This document shows positions 1 to 8,715 of a stretch of DNA of 64,000 bases, piece after piece. Made by a program: the position numbers and the translations under genes. This DNA is from Novosphingobium kaempferiae (GTDB lineage: Bacteria; Pseudomonadota; Alphaproteobacteria; Sphingomonadales; Sphingomonadaceae): contig NZ_CP089301.1 in the NCBI RefSeq assembly GCF_021227995.1, forward strand, positions 5,022,001 to 5,086,000, given 5' to 3'. Below the pieces are notes generated by a model. It searched no databases. It had not been told where the DNA came from and worked only from the letters and a program-made list of their open reading frames with translations. Every line of letters begins with the position of its first letter. Position 1 is the stretch's first letter.

Positions 1-360
1 ACCAGAGCGCAGCCTGATGCCGTGCGCGAAGACATGGCAGGTATCGACGCCGAATGGGCATTTGAGGTGCAATTGCGCCGCAACGCCGATTGTCCGCCCA
101 TCGAAGATGCCTCGGTCGAGTGGAGGGAGGACAACGCGCCTTTCATCGAGGTCGCCCGCCTGCGTGTTCCTCGCCAGGACAGCTGGGATACCGAACGGGT
201 ACGTGCAGTGGACGAAAACATGCGGTTCTCGGTATGGACCGGTCTTGCCGCGCACCGCCCGCTCGGAGGCGTCAACCGGGCGCGGCGCGGTGCCTATCGG
301 CATTCCGCCGACTTCCGGGCGGCCGCCAATGGCTGCCCGATGCACGAACCGACGGTCTAA
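1..360 (+). CDS. Catalase-family heme protein, C-terminal part (cut by window start)
   Basis: The reading frame is open from base 1, so only the last 119 residues are visible. They match the C-terminal section of the small catalase-like heme-binding proteins: an IEDASVEW segment, then VARLRVPRQDSW, then a WTGLAAHRPLGGVNRARR segment that is characteristic of this group. The N-terminal part with the distal heme His lies outside the window, so catalytic ability cannot be judged. Such proteins are usually annotated as catalase-family or peroxidase-like and are distinct from the full-size KatE encoded at 20754-22895. A GTG at 22 could be read as a start, but homology-like sequence continues upstream of it. 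The family call is recognised from memory of conserved segments and is fairly safe; the substrate is unknown. Confidence 0.75.
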   Translation, partial: TRAQPDAVREDMAGIDAEWAFEVQLRRNADCPPIEDASVEWREDNAPFIEVARLRVPRQDSWDTERVRAVDENMRFSVWTGLAAHRPLGGVNRARRGAYRHSADFRAAANGCPMHEPTV

Positions 361-722
361 GAGGGCGCCGGCATGTACGATCCGGCGAAACCCCGGAGCG
401 ATGACGGCCCCACCGGCGGGTAGGGTTCGCTGGACCGAATGGCGGGTGTAGAGCGTGAGCTCAAAGCGGCTCCAGCCATCCTTCGCATGCTGGCCGAGCA
501 TGACGAGCCGGAAGGGTACTGTGCATGTGCACATGGACCAGGCCGCCTCGTCCCTGCGTCGCTCAGTCTTGCCAGGACGTTGCCAAGGCGACTGGCTGAG
601 ATCGGGCCCGATCTGGCGGGAAGAAACTGGACCGACTCCCTCAAGTCACGGCATTCCAAGGAACATTCGGCGCACCGAGCCATTCACCAGACGCCCGACC
701 AAATGTTTCCGGAGTGTAATCG
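361..722. other. Non-coding stretch before gcd, with a weak EcfG-like promoter match
   Basis: No convincing gene is visible. One open frame at 439-726 (95 codons) has no recognisable family features. GGAAC at 660-664 followed after 16 bases by CATT (681-684) resembles the alphaproteobacterial general-stress promoter GGAAC-N16/17-CGTT with one mismatch. It lies about 40 bases before the gcd start. The gcd ribosome-binding site is probably GGAG about 8 bases before the ATG. Confidence 0.35.
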
Positions 723-3125
723 ATGAACCCGCCGAACCTCGAGCGCATGGCCCCCCGCCCCGTAGCGCCCGTCGTCCTGGGCGGCATCATAGCCGTCCTC
801 GGAATGGTTCTTGCGATCGGCGGTATCTGGCTCGCAGTTCTGGGGGGATCGGCCTATTACGTCCTCACCGGCATGGCCATGCTTGCCTCCGGCGTACTGC
901 TGATCCGGCGCAACATGCTGGGCGGATGGCTCTATTGCGCAATTTTCGTGCTGACCGTGATCTGGGCTTTCGCGGAGGTCGGCGCCAACAACTGGGCCCT
1001 GGTTCCGCGCGTCGTGGCCCCGCTGGTGCTGCTGGTGGCAACCCTGCTGGTCATGCCCACTCTCTCCGTTCGTCCAAACCGCTGGAAGGTGGCGCTCGGC
1101 ACCAGCGCGGCCGCCTTGGTGCTGACGACGATATCGGGTCTGATCTTCGCGCGCATGGCCGATACCGGCCCGGTCGAGGACCCTCCTGGTCTGCGCTTCG
1201 AGATGAGCGATCCTTCCCTTGCCCAAGTCGGCGACGACTGGCCGGCGTATGGCGGCACGGATGCTGCGCGCCGGTTCTCGCCGCTCGGTCAGATCACGCC
1301 GGACAATGTGAAGGACCTTAAGCGCGTCTGGCTGGTGCATACCGGCGACATGCCCTCGTCGCCCGAGATCGCCAAGACCTACGGCGGGGAGAATACCCCG
1401 CTCAAGGTCGGCAACACGCTCTACGTCTGCACGCCCAAGAACAGGGTGATCGCACTCGATCCCGCGACCGGCAAGCGGCGCTGGGAGTTCGACCCCAAAG
1501 TGTCGGATGAGGCGATCCCGTATACGGCCGCCTGTCGCGGCGTGAGCTATTTCGTGGTGCCCGGTGCCCCGCCGGAGCAGGCCTGTGCGCAGCGCATCGT
1601 CTACGGTACCCTCGATGCGCGCCTCTTCGCCATCGACGCGCGAACCGGAGCGCGCTGCGCGGCCTTCGGGACCAATGGCGAGGTCGATACCAAGATCGGC
1701 ATGGGCAGCACTCCTCCGGGCTACGTCTCGATCAACTCGCCTCCGACGATCGTGCGCGGCGTGGTCGTCACCGGGCATCAGGTGCTCGACGGGCAGGACC
1801 GCTGGGCGCCTTCAGGCGTGATCCGCGGCTATGATGCCGTAACGGGCAAGCTGCGCTGGGCATGGGACATGATGCACCCAGACTGGAACGGCTATCCGCC
1901 GCAGGGCCAGAGTTGGGCGCGCGGCACCCCCAACATGTGGACGATCGCCAGCGGTGATGAACAGCTTGGCCTCGTCTACCTGCCGATGGGCAATGCGGCG
2001 GCGGACTATTACTCCAGCCTTCGCCGCCCGCAGGAGCGCGACTTCGCGACTTCACTCGTGGCGCTCGATGTCACCACCGGCAAACCGCGCTGGAAGTTCC
2101 AGGCGGTACGCGACGACGTGTGGGACTATGATTTCGGCGCGCAGGCCAGCCTCGTGGACTACAACGGCACCCCCGCCCTGGTGCTGCCGTCCAAGCAGGG
2201 CGACATCTACGTTCTCGACCGGCGCACGGGTCGCCCCCTCACCCCTGTTGGCACCATCAACGCGCCCGGCGGTGGTGTGGAACCCGAACAACGCGCGGCC
2301 ACGCAGCGCGTGTCGTTGTGGCATACGCTGCGCAGGCCCGACCTCACCGAGCGCGACATGTGGGGCATGTCGCCGATCGACCAGATGATCTGCCGCATCC
2401 AGTTTCGCAAGGCGAGCTACGAGGGCTTCTTCACTCCGCCGGAAAGCGACCGTCGCTCTATCGAGTATCCCGGTTACAACGGCGGCACCGACTGGGGCGG
2501 GATCGCAGTCGATCCGCGCCGCGGGGTGATTGTCGCCAACTATAACGACATGCCCAATTACGTTCGTCTTGTCCCCCGTGCCGAGGCAAACCGTAAAGGC
2601 TGGGCACCGCGCGATCAGGCACGCGGAGAGATCGGCGGCGCCGAAGGTGCCGGCGATCCGCAGGCCCATACGCCTTACGCGATTGACGTGAACGCCGGCT
2701 GGCGGCTGCCGCTGACGGGCATGCTGTGCAAGCAGCCCCCCTACGGCGGCATCCGCGCCATCGACATGGCAACGGGCAGGACGATCTGGGACAAGCCGCT
2801 GGGCGAGGCCCGCACCAACGGTCCTTTCGGCATCCCTTCGATGCTGCCATGGACGATCGGCACGCCCAACAACGGCGGCTCGGTGGTGACCGCCGGCGGC
2901 ATCATCTTCGTCGCTGCGGCGACCGACAATCTGATCCGCGCGATCGACCTGAAGACAGGCAAGGTCCTGTGGAAGGATGTTCTCCCCGCCGGCGGGCAGG
3001 CGACCCCGATGACCTACATGGTCAATGGCCGACAGTATCTGGTGATAGCGCCGGGCGGCCATCATTTCATGGAGACGCCCATAGGCGACCAGGTGATCGC
3101 CTATGCCCTGCCATCGGGCCGATAG
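723..3125 (+). CDS. gcd: Membrane-bound PQQ-dependent glucose dehydrogenase
   Basis: This 800-residue protein oxidises glucose (or related aldoses) to gluconolactone on the periplasmic side and passes electrons to ubiquinone. Residues 1 to about 145 hold five hydrophobic segments, as in the mGDH family. The rest is an eight-bladed quinoprotein propeller, opening with DDWPAYGGTDAARRFSPL and containing repeated W-motif blades such as ALDPATGKRRWEF. Length fits the family (about 790-800). Translation starts at ATG 723 behind a GGAG. The CDF transporter begins only three bases after the stop, so the two may be co-transcribed. PQQ synthesis genes are not in the window, so the cofactor must come from elsewhere in the genome or from the medium. 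Family assignment is firm; sugar specificity is inferred. Confidence 0.93.
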   Translation: MNPPNLERMAPRPVAPVVLGGIIAVLGMVLAIGGIWLAVLGGSAYYVLTGMAMLASGVLLIRRNMLGGWLYCAIFVLTVIWAFAEVGANNWALVPRVVAPLVLLVATLLVMPTLSVRPNRWKVALGTSAAALVLTTISGLIFARMADTGPVEDPPGLRFEMSDPSLAQVGDDWPAYGGTDAARRFSPLGQITPDNVKDLKRVWLVHTGDMPSSPEIAKTYGGENTPLKVGNTLYVCTPKNRVIALDPATGKRRWEFDPKVSDEAIPYTAACRGVSYFVVPGAPPEQACAQRIVYGTLDARLFAIDARTGARCAAFGTNGEVDTKIGMGSTPPGYVSINSPPTIVRGVVVTGHQVLDGQDRWAPSGVIRGYDAVTGKLRWAWDMMHPDWNGYPPQGQSWARGTPNMWTIASGDEQLGLVYLPMGNAAADYYSSLRRPQERDFATSLVALDVTTGKPRWKFQAVRDDVWDYDFGAQASLVDYNGTPALVLPSKQGDIYVLDRRTGRPLTPVGTINAPGGGVEPEQRAATQRVSLWHTLRRPDLTERDMWGMSPIDQMICRIQFRKASYEGFFTPPESDRRSIEYPGYNGGTDWGGIAVDPRRGVIVANYNDMPNYVRLVPRAEANRKGWAPRDQARGEIGGAEGAGDPQAHTPYAIDVNAGWRLPLTGMLCKQPPYGGIRAIDMATGRTIWDKPLGEARTNGPFGIPSMLPWTIGTPNNGGSVVTAGGIIFVAAATDNLIRAIDLKTGKVLWKDVLPAGGQATPMTYMVNGRQYLVIAPGGHHFMETPIGDQVIAYALPSGR

Positions 3126-3128
3126 GCC

Positions 3129-4061
3129 ATGGCTGAGAAGACCGGCCACTTTCGGGATAACATCGTCCTGTTCGGGGCGCTCGCCGCCAACATCGGGATC
3201 GCCATCGCCAAGTTCGTGGCTGCGGCGATTGGCGGCTCATCGGCCATGGCGACAGAAGGCGTCCATTCGCTTGTCGACAGCGGCAACCAGTTGCTGCTGC
3301 TCTACGGACAGAAGCAGGGCCGCCGTCCGCCCGACGCGGCCCATCCCTTCGGCTATGGGCGCGAGCTCTATTTCTGGGCCTTTGTCGTGGCTATCCTCAT
3401 CTTCGCGGGCGGTGCCGGCATCTCCATCTACGAAGGTCTGGCCCATATCCGCAACCCGCATCCGATCTCGGATCCGACACTGAGCTTCGTCGTTCTTGGC
3501 ATCGGCTTCCTGATGGAAGGCGCATCCTGGGCCATCGCCGCCCGGGAGTTCAACGCGGCGCGCGCTGGGCAGAGCTGGTGGCAGGCGGTGCGCCGGTCGA
3601 AGGATCCGCCGGGCTTCATAGTCCTGTTCGAGGACAGCGCAGCGCTCATCGGCCTTGTCATCGCGGCTCTGGGCATCTGGGCCAGCGGACATTTCGAGGA
3701 CCCGCGCATCGATGGCGCTGCTTCGGTCCTGATAGGGCTGGTTCTTGCCGCAGTTGCAGTGGTCCTGGCTCGAGAATCCAAGGGGCTGCTGATCGGTGAG
3801 GCAGCCGATCCGACGCTGATTGCCGCGCTGCGCGCAGTGATGGAAGCGAACCCCGACATCACCTGGGTCAATCACGTACGGACTGTGCACACCGGCCCCG
3901 ATTTCGTTTTCGTAGCAGCCAGTGCCGATTTTGCCGACGATCTGCCGATGGGCAAAGCGGAGACGCTGATCGAGGATATCGAGGCTCAGATGAGAGCACT
4001 CTCACCCCGGATAACCTCGATCTACATTCGACCGGAAAAGCGCGAGCAGGCAAGCTTCTGA
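3129..4061 (+). CDS. Cation diffusion facilitator family transporter (ZnT9-like)
   Basis: A 310-residue inner-membrane protein with about six hydrophobic segments and a short cytoplasmic C-terminal domain. It belongs to the CDF family, which exports divalent metals in exchange for protons. The second membrane helix carries a canonical HSLVD (HxxxD) metal motif. The fifth instead carries FEDSAALIG, the E-D-S-A-A form seen in ZnT9/SLC30A9-like members, rather than the usual second HxxxD or DxxxD. The metal therefore cannot be assigned to zinc with confidence. The start ATG lies three bases after the gcd stop, suggesting read-through from the gcd promoter. It is convergent with the kinase gene downstream. 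Confidence 0.88.
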   Translation: MAEKTGHFRDNIVLFGALAANIGIAIAKFVAAAIGGSSAMATEGVHSLVDSGNQLLLLYGQKQGRRPPDAAHPFGYGRELYFWAFVVAILIFAGGAGISIYEGLAHIRNPHPISDPTLSFVVLGIGFLMEGASWAIAAREFNAARAGQSWWQAVRRSKDPPGFIVLFEDSAALIGLVIAALGIWASGHFEDPRIDGAASVLIGLVLAAVAVVLARESKGLLIGEAADPTLIAALRAVMEANPDITWVNHVRTVHTGPDFVFVAASADFADDLPMGKAETLIEDIEAQMRALSPRITSIYIRPEKREQASF

Positions 4062-4116
4062 CCGGCGAATACCGCGCATGACGGCAGAAGTTCACTCACA
4101 GCTTCATCACGCGTAT

Positions 4117-5088
4117 TCATCTCGCGATCGCGTATAGCGGGATCCTGATGGCGACGAGGCGTTCCTTGCCGCGCCAGCCCACGGTTATCGAACCCTCAAG
4201 GCCGCGGATGGCAGCGCTCACGAGCTGCGTTCCGAACCCCTTGCGCTCCTCGTCTCGTTTCCCGCCCTGCTCACGCCATAGGATCGTCACGTGATCTGCG
4301 TCCTCCTCCAGGTCCACGACAAGCGTCCCCCCAGGCCTCGACAAGCCGCCGTACTTGACCGCGTTGGTGGCCAGTTCGTGAAACAGCAAGGCGAGCGACG
4401 TGACGCTGCGCGGTCCGACGTGGGCGTCGCTGGAGGTCAACCGTATCCGCTCGGCGTCCCTGTAGGGAGCGAGCACCGTTTCGATCAGTCCGCCCAGCGA
4501 TGCTTCCGTTTGAGACTTCTCGGATCCGATCGAGAGCAGCACAAGGCTCTGCGCGGCGCCCAGCGCGGCGATGCGGCTGCTCAGATCCGACACAAATGCA
4601 TCGACGGTCCCTTGCCGCGGTCCGATTTCGACAAGCGCCTGAATCGTCGCAAGGAGGTTCTTGATACGGTGCTGCATCTCTCGCAGAAGCAAGTCCTGCT
4701 CCTGCGCGTACCGCACGCGCTCGCCGATAGCCCGCGCAATCTTGGACGCACCGATGATGGTGCCGTTCCCGTCACGTACCGGCGAGATCGTGACTTCTAT
4801 GAGGATGATTTCGCCGTCGCGGCGGCGCCGTTCGGTTTCGAGGTGCTCGATCCGTTCACCGGCGCGCAGCCTGGTGATGATGGCGGCTTCCTCGTCAAGC
4901 CGATCGTCCGGGATGATGATCGTGATCGGCTGGCCGATCGCCTGATCTGCAGTGAACCCGAAGAGTCTCTCAGCGCCTGCATTCCAGCTGGTTATGATGC
5001 CATCCAGGGTCTTGCTGAGGATCGCGTCACTGGAGTTTTCGACCACCGCCTTGAGCCAAGCTCCGGTGTCAAGATCGGACCAAAACAC
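4117..5088 (-). CDS. PAS-domain sensor histidine kinase, HWE family
   Basis: A 323-residue soluble kinase. Residues about 10-125 form one PAS domain (VVENSSDAILSKTLDGIITSWN, then a typical PAS core and PAC-like end). A dimerisation/phosphoacceptor region follows with MQHRIKNLL, where the His is the expected phosphorylation site. The ATP-binding domain contains FHELATNAVKYG and WRE, the signature residues of the HWE class common in alphaproteobacteria. There is no membrane segment. Proteins of this kind often feed the PhyR/NepR/EcfG general stress response, which would fit the nearby CsbD gene, but no PhyR homologue is in the window. No cognate regulator is adjacent. Confidence 0.9.
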   Translation of the reverse strand: MFWSDLDTGAWLKAVVENSSDAILSKTLDGIITSWNAGAERLFGFTADQAIGQPITIIIPDDRLDEEAAIITRLRAGERIEHLETERRRRDGEIILIEVTISPVRDGNGTIIGASKIARAIGERVRYAQEQDLLLREMQHRIKNLLATIQALVEIGPRQGTVDAFVSDLSSRIAALGAAQSLVLLSIGSEKSQTEASLGGLIETVLAPYRDAERIRLTSSDAHVGPRSVTSLALLFHELATNAVKYGGLSRPGGTLVVDLEEDADHVTILWREQGGKRDEERKGFGTQLVSAAIRGLEGSITVGWRGKERLVAIRIPLYAIAR

Positions 5089-5222
5089 CCAGCCTCCAGC
5101 GTCCGCAAGCCATATCGCGATGCCGACAGCATCGCACCTTCTCAGCTCTTCTGCTCAGGCGAACGTAGGCGAGTGGACAAAAGTGAACAATGCTTGGAGG
5201 CGCATTGTCGTCATAACAATTA

Positions 5223-5423
5223 TCAATCGCGCGTCGATGATCCGGCGCTGCCCTGCTTCAAGGCTTCGCGTCCCGCCCGTGCCAGGCTTTCACCGGTTGC
5301 GATTGCCGCTTCGGGGGTCAGGGTTATGGCGATGCCGTCAGGCCCATCGAGCACGACATGGCCGTCCTCAACACTGGCAACCCCGGGTTCGTCATATGGC
5401 TGCATAGGAGGGTACGGCGTCAT
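5223..5423 (-). CDS. Small hypothetical protein, 66 residues
   Basis: A short acidic protein with no family I can name. It has a proline-rich start, a beta-strand-like middle (SVEDGHVVLDGPDGIAITLT) and an alanine-rich helix at the end (PEAAIATGESLARAGREAL). The pattern of a small beta hairpin plus helix and the GC-rich third codon positions support it being coding. It starts 15 bases after the end of the Crp/Fnr gene on the same strand and may be co-transcribed with it. No signal peptide or membrane segment is visible. Confidence 0.6.
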   Translation of the reverse strand: MTPYPPMQPYDEPGVASVEDGHVVLDGPDGIAITLTPEAAIATGESLARAGREALKQGSAGSSTRD

Positions 5424-5438
5424 GATCTAGCTCCTGTA

Positions 5439-6161
5439 TTACGTCGGTGCGACCGGGTCCAGATAGAGGTAGCGCGGATCGAAGTCCGCCCGCCGGACAA
5501 GCTGGGCGGGGTCGAGAATCTCCACCAGCGATGCGCGCATCTGGCATAATCCCGCTTCACGCAACTGGCGCAGCACGCGATTGGTGTGAACGGTCGTCAG
5601 CCCGCAGATTTCAGCGATGTCCGCTTGCGTCAGCGAGAGCGCGAAGCGATGCCCATCCGACAGGCCAACGGCCTGCAGCCTGGCGTTCATCTCGCAGATG
5701 AAATGGGCCACGCGGCCGACCGCGTCGAGACGCCCCACTCGAAACAGCCAGGCCCGGTGCATGGCCGCATCAATGAGCGTCGAAAACCACAGCTTGCGCG
5801 CAAGTTCGGGCCGCGGATCGATCACGTCCTTAAGTGCGGCATGGGGCACGATCGCAACGGTGGCGGCCGTCAGCGTACCGACGCTATGATCGAGCCTGCG
5901 CATGGGAAAGGCATGCAGGTCCACGAATTCGCCCGGAACATGGACGGCCACGAGCTGTCGCAGTCCACGGCGATCGTCGATGTAGCGCGACATGATGCCT
6001 TCGATCAGCATCGTGCTGACATCGACTTTCGTCTCGGCGTGAATGATGGTCTGGCGCGCCTCGATGGTGCGCACCTCGCTGATCGTTCCTTCAAGCAAAG
6101 CGCGTTCGGCGTCGGTCAGGTTGACGCCGCGACGGTTTGCAAGAAGGCGGTCCATGAACAT
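5439..6161 (-). CDS. Crp/Fnr family transcriptional regulator
   Basis: A 240-residue DNA-binding regulator with an N-terminal cyclic-nucleotide-type beta barrel (about residues 30-140, including VHVPGEFVDLHAFPM) and a C-terminal winged helix (about 165-235). The recognition region reads LTQADIAEICGLTTVHTNRVLRQLR, typical of the family. The N-terminus has no cysteine cluster, so an Fnr-type iron-sulfur sensor is unlikely. The effector is unknown. It sits next to an HWE kinase and a divergent CsbD stress gene, so a role in stress or redox control is plausible but not shown. Confidence 0.88.
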   Translation of the reverse strand: MFMDRLLANRRGVNLTDAERALLEGTISEVRTIEARQTIIHAETKVDVSTMLIEGIMSRYIDDRRGLRQLVAVHVPGEFVDLHAFPMRRLDHSVGTLTAATVAIVPHAALKDVIDPRPELARKLWFSTLIDAAMHRAWLFRVGRLDAVGRVAHFICEMNARLQAVGLSDGHRFALSLTQADIAEICGLTTVHTNRVLRQLREAGLCQMRASLVEILDPAQLVRRADFDPRYLYLDPVAPT

Positions 6162-6319
6162 TTCCGTACTGTCTCCAAAAGGCAGGTCGGATGCTCATAG
6201 AACCGGTAAGCCACGGCGGTGATCCCACCGGCGCCACAAATCGTCATAATCAATGTTAATTGGCCGGGTTTAATCCAGGTAATTCAATCATGTACACGAA
6301 CCAGCCAGGAGATGGGCCG

Positions 6320-6345
6320 GGAACCTTCCCGGGGCCGTGCGCGCT
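6320..6345 (+). promoter_or_regulatory. Possible EcfG-like promoter for the CsbD gene
   Basis: GGAAC at 6320-6324 is followed after 17 bases by CGCT (6342-6345), one mismatch from the GGAAC-N17-CGTT general-stress promoter. It lies about 40 bases before the CsbD ATG. The -35 box also forms part of the palindrome CCGGGAACCTTCCCGG at 6317-6332. CsbD-type genes are often stress-induced, which fits, but the -10 match is imperfect. Confidence 0.3.
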
Positions 6346-6386
6346 TCATGGTGCAGGCACAGCTGTCATCGGAAGAGGAGAAGATC

Positions 6387-6566
6387 ATGAGCATTGAAGG
6401 CAAGGCCAAGGAGGCCGCCGGCTACGTCAAGGAAGAGATGAACGAGCACGGCAAGTCGCCCGAGAGCCAGAAGAAGGCACAGGAAGGGCGCGATCTGCGC
6501 AACGAGGGCCGGATCGAGGACGGCAAGCCGCCCAAGACGTCGGAGCCCGGAACCGGGACAAAGTAA
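6387..6566 (+). CDS. CsbD-family small stress protein
   Basis: A 59-residue, highly charged protein beginning MSIEGKAKEAAGYVKEEM, which fits the CsbD-like general stress family. It is rich in Lys, Glu, Gly and Pro with no membrane segment, and is probably soluble and partly disordered. ATG 6387 was chosen over a longer upstream frame because a strong GGAAGAGGAG ribosome-binding site lies just before it and homology-like sequence begins there. The gene is followed at once by a strong intrinsic terminator, so it is a single-gene transcript. Confidence 0.88.
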   Translation: MSIEGKAKEAAGYVKEEMNEHGKSPESQKKAQEGRDLRNEGRIEDGKPPKTSEPGTGTK

Positions 6567-6574
6567 TCCTGTAG

Positions 6575-6605
6575 ATACCCCCGCTTCGGCGGGGGTATTG
6601 TTTTG
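6575..6605 (+). terminator. Intrinsic terminator after the CsbD gene
   Basis: Perfect ten-pair stem ATACCCCCGC / GCGGGGGTAT with a TTCG tetraloop (6585-6588), followed by TGTTTTG. It ends the CsbD transcript and lies four bases before the end of the minus-strand glycosyltransferase operon, so it may also help end that transcript. Confidence 0.88.
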
Positions 6606-6608
6606 CCC

Positions 6609-7445
6609 TTAATGACAGCACGCCGCCTCCACTTCTTCTGCGCTCGGAAGGCGCAGGATGCGGATCTGGTCAGGCGATCGTTCAATCAGCCCCATCGTTT
6701 CAAACTCGTCGAGCCATCCCGCCATTGGCCAGATACCCCAGCGCTGGCGAAACAGCGCGGCATTGCGGACCACGTCTTCCAGATGCGGCAAAGGGGGCGA
6801 GAAGGTCGGATGATGCTGATGGAAAGCGCCACCTTGAGCAGTGAACAAGAGCGGTACCTGCATCGACCGTGCCCGGAAGCCGAGATCGGTATCCTCGCCG
6901 CCATAACCGGTGAATGCCTCATCGAAGCCACCTAGCTTCGCGAATGTCGTCCGCCTGATTCCGAATACGAGCGACCAGAACAGCCCGGGATTGTCGATCC
7001 TGGCGAAGCCTGCGCCCGGAAATTCGCGATCCGGGTGAAGGCGCGATGCGTTGATCAGTGCTTTCTCGCTCCAGACGCCCCTCCCCTCGTCGGGGCCAAG
7101 ATAGCGGACTTGGGCGCAGATCATCGCATCATGCATGGCTAGTGCGCCGTCCATCGCGCCGACAAGATCCTGCATGGGAATGCAGTCAACATCCAGAAAC
7201 AGCAGCCGGTCGCCTTTCGCGCGAGATGCGGCGAGGTTGCGCGCTGCCGCAAGCGGCAATCCCGCGGTTTCGAGACGAACCACCCGCACCTCGCACGCGA
7301 GCTCCGGTTGCTCGATCTGCGGTGTGCTCCCCATGTCGACAATGATGAGTTCACCCGGAGAAACCGAACTTCGCCGCAGGCCCTCGACCAGCTGCTCAAG
7401 GTGCTGATGCCGATTCTTGACGATGGTCAGGACACTGATCATCAT
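6609..7445 (-). CDS. Family 2 glycosyltransferase (last gene of the glycan operon)
   Basis: A 278-residue GT-A fold glycosyltransferase. It opens with MMISVLTIVKNRHQHLEQLV, has the nucleotide-sugar metal site as FLDVDCIPM (DxD-like, Asp-Val-Asp), and contains GYGGEDTDLGFR (the ED acid/base region of GT2 and GalT-like enzymes). There is no membrane segment, so it acts in the cytoplasm on a lipid-linked or soluble acceptor. The start at 7445 makes an ATGA overlap with the methyltransferase stop, so translation is coupled. A longer open frame continues upstream to 8105 but overlaps the two preceding genes and is not protein-like there. Donor and acceptor are unknown. Confidence 0.88.
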   Translation of the reverse strand: MMISVLTIVKNRHQHLEQLVEGLRRSSVSPGELIIVDMGSTPQIEQPELACEVRVVRLETAGLPLAAARNLAASRAKGDRLLFLDVDCIPMQDLVGAMDGALAMHDAMICAQVRYLGPDEGRGVWSEKALINASRLHPDREFPGAGFARIDNPGLFWSLVFGIRRTTFAKLGGFDEAFTGYGGEDTDLGFRARSMQVPLLFTAQGGAFHQHHPTFSPPLPHLEDVVRNAALFRQRWGIWPMAGWLDEFETMGLIERSPDQIRILRLPSAEEVEAACCH

Positions 7446-8029
7446 GACGGTCTGCACCAGAGGTCGAGGCGATAGGCTGCCTCGCGACAGGCGGTGACGA
7501 CATTGACGATGCTGCCAAGTGCGCTGCGGAGTTTGCACACCGCGCCGTCGCCGGTCTGCGGATAGTCGGTCGTCCCCGTCCAGTGAACGAGCAGCAGGTA
7601 TCCTCCCGGAAGAAGGTGGCGTGCGATCCAATCGCCCGCTGCGCGTATGTCGCTGTCGTCCCAGTAGTAAACCACTTCGGACAGAATTAGGAGATCGAAG
7701 CGTGTGGCGGGAGCGAACTTGGGGAACACCATGTTCGCAAACAGGACGTGGCGCAGATCCGCGCATCGCTCGCGCGCGGCCTTCAACGCGGTTCCACTCA
7801 CGTCTATGGCGAGAAGCGCGTCGCAGTGCGGGGCGAGCTGCCGGGTGAGAACGCCTCTGGCGCATCCGACTTCCAATGCTCTTGCAAATCGCCGCGTTTC
7901 GAGCGCGGCGACAGTCGCCCGATACTTGGCGGCTTCGTACGCGCTGCTTTCGAGGTTCCACGGGTCTTGCGATCCCTGGAACATCCTCTCGAAGTAGTCC
8001 GGCGAAAGGCTGGTCAGGGGGCGGTTCAT
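7442..8029 (-). CDS. NodS-like SAM-dependent methyltransferase
   Basis: A 195-residue class I methyltransferase. Motif I is ALEVGCARGVLTRQLAPHC, and motif II-like IDVSGTAL and FDLLILSEVVYYW follow. The combination DPWNLESSAYE near the N-terminus, LEVGCA...LAPHC and SEVVYY is the pattern of NodS, the N-methyltransferase that acts on the de-N-acetylated glucosamine of rhizobial Nod factors. A paired deacetylase gene (PIG-L) directly precedes it, overlapping by ATGA, as expected if it methylates a freed amino group. The start at 8029 has an AGGAGAAC site just before it and is preferred over the longer frame to 8146. The natural substrate is unknown. Confidence 0.85.
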   Translation of the reverse strand: MNRPLTSLSPDYFERMFQGSQDPWNLESSAYEAAKYRATVAALETRRFARALEVGCARGVLTRQLAPHCDALLAIDVSGTALKAARERCADLRHVLFANMVFPKFAPATRFDLLILSEVVYYWDDSDIRAAGDWIARHLLPGGYLLLVHWTGTTDYPQTGDGAVCKLRSALGSIVNVVTACREAAYRLDLWCRPS

Positions 8030-8715
8030 GCAGTTCTCCTGACGTAGAACGTGTCGTGCGGTGTCGGACGCATGCGATGGCGCGACAGCCGGAAGCCGCG
8101 GCCATATGCGCCGCTCAATTGACTGCGGTGTGAGGAAAGCGCCCACCGGCGCAGACCCTGGCGCATGGGGGCAGTGCGTAGCGCATGGAACCGGCGCTTA
8201 GGCGCGTCGGCCCAGATGCAGTATTCGGCAACGACGAGGCGCCCCCCTAACCTCGCCTTCACTGCATAGGCGAGCTCTGCGGCCGCCGAATGGTCACAGT
8301 GCGGTTCGTGAGCGGCTGTAACCGCGATTGCATCGACCAGGCTCCTTCGACACAGCACCGAGACTTTCCTGACACCCCGTTCAAACCCGGCGCTGCCGCA
8401 GGTGAACGGATGAGCGTCCTTCCAGCCCAAGTGAACGGGCGTCCATTGGCGCGAGCCTGTCAGGCGCGCCAGGGCCAGTGCGCCCTCGCGAGCACGAACG
8501 GCGACCAGACGCCGCGGCCTGCCCCAGGTTGCGGGGTGAGAGCCTGAGCCGTCAGTCAGGTAAACGAGCCCGGCGAATGTTCTCGAGCGGCAGCTCTGCG
8601 CAATCAGTGCGCCTGCCCCAAGCGTCTCGTCGTCTGGATGCGGCGCCAGCACCAGCCATCGCCGCCCGCGCCAGGGCCGCGCGGCCATTTGTGCCGAAGC
8701 CCTTGCCGTCCTCAC
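8026..8715 (-). CDS. PIG-L family N-deacetylase
   Basis: This protein of about 229 residues has the zinc-binding PHPDDE motif of LmbE/PIG-L deacetylases (LVLAPHPDDETLGAGAL), followed by the usual AHEPHCDHSAAAE segment supplying another metal-binding His. The family removes acetyl groups from N-acetylglucosamine-type sugars in glycolipids or small molecules. The start is uncertain: an ATG at 8757 lies inside the previous gene, while GTG at 8715 makes a GTGA overlap with that gene's stop and has GGGGAGG upstream, matching the coupling style of this operon, so I prefer it. No signal peptide is seen, so the enzyme is cytoplasmic. Its neighbours suggest a sugar substrate. Confidence 0.85.
   Translation of the reverse strand: MRTARASAQMAARPWRGRRWLVLAPHPDDETLGAGALIAQSCRSRTFAGLVYLTDGSGSHPATWGRPRRLVAVRAREGALALARLTGSRQWTPVHLGWKDAHPFTCGSAGFERGVRKVSVLCRRSLVDAIAVTAAHEPHCDHSAAAELAYAVKARLGGRLVVAEYCIWADAPKRRFHALRTAPMRQGLRRWALSSHRSQLSGAYGRGFRLSRHRMRPTPHDTFYVRRTA

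Noticed and set aside
439..726. 95-codon open frame between the catalase-like gene and gcd
   Set aside because: No recognisable features and it overlaps the gcd start; could be real but I cannot support it.
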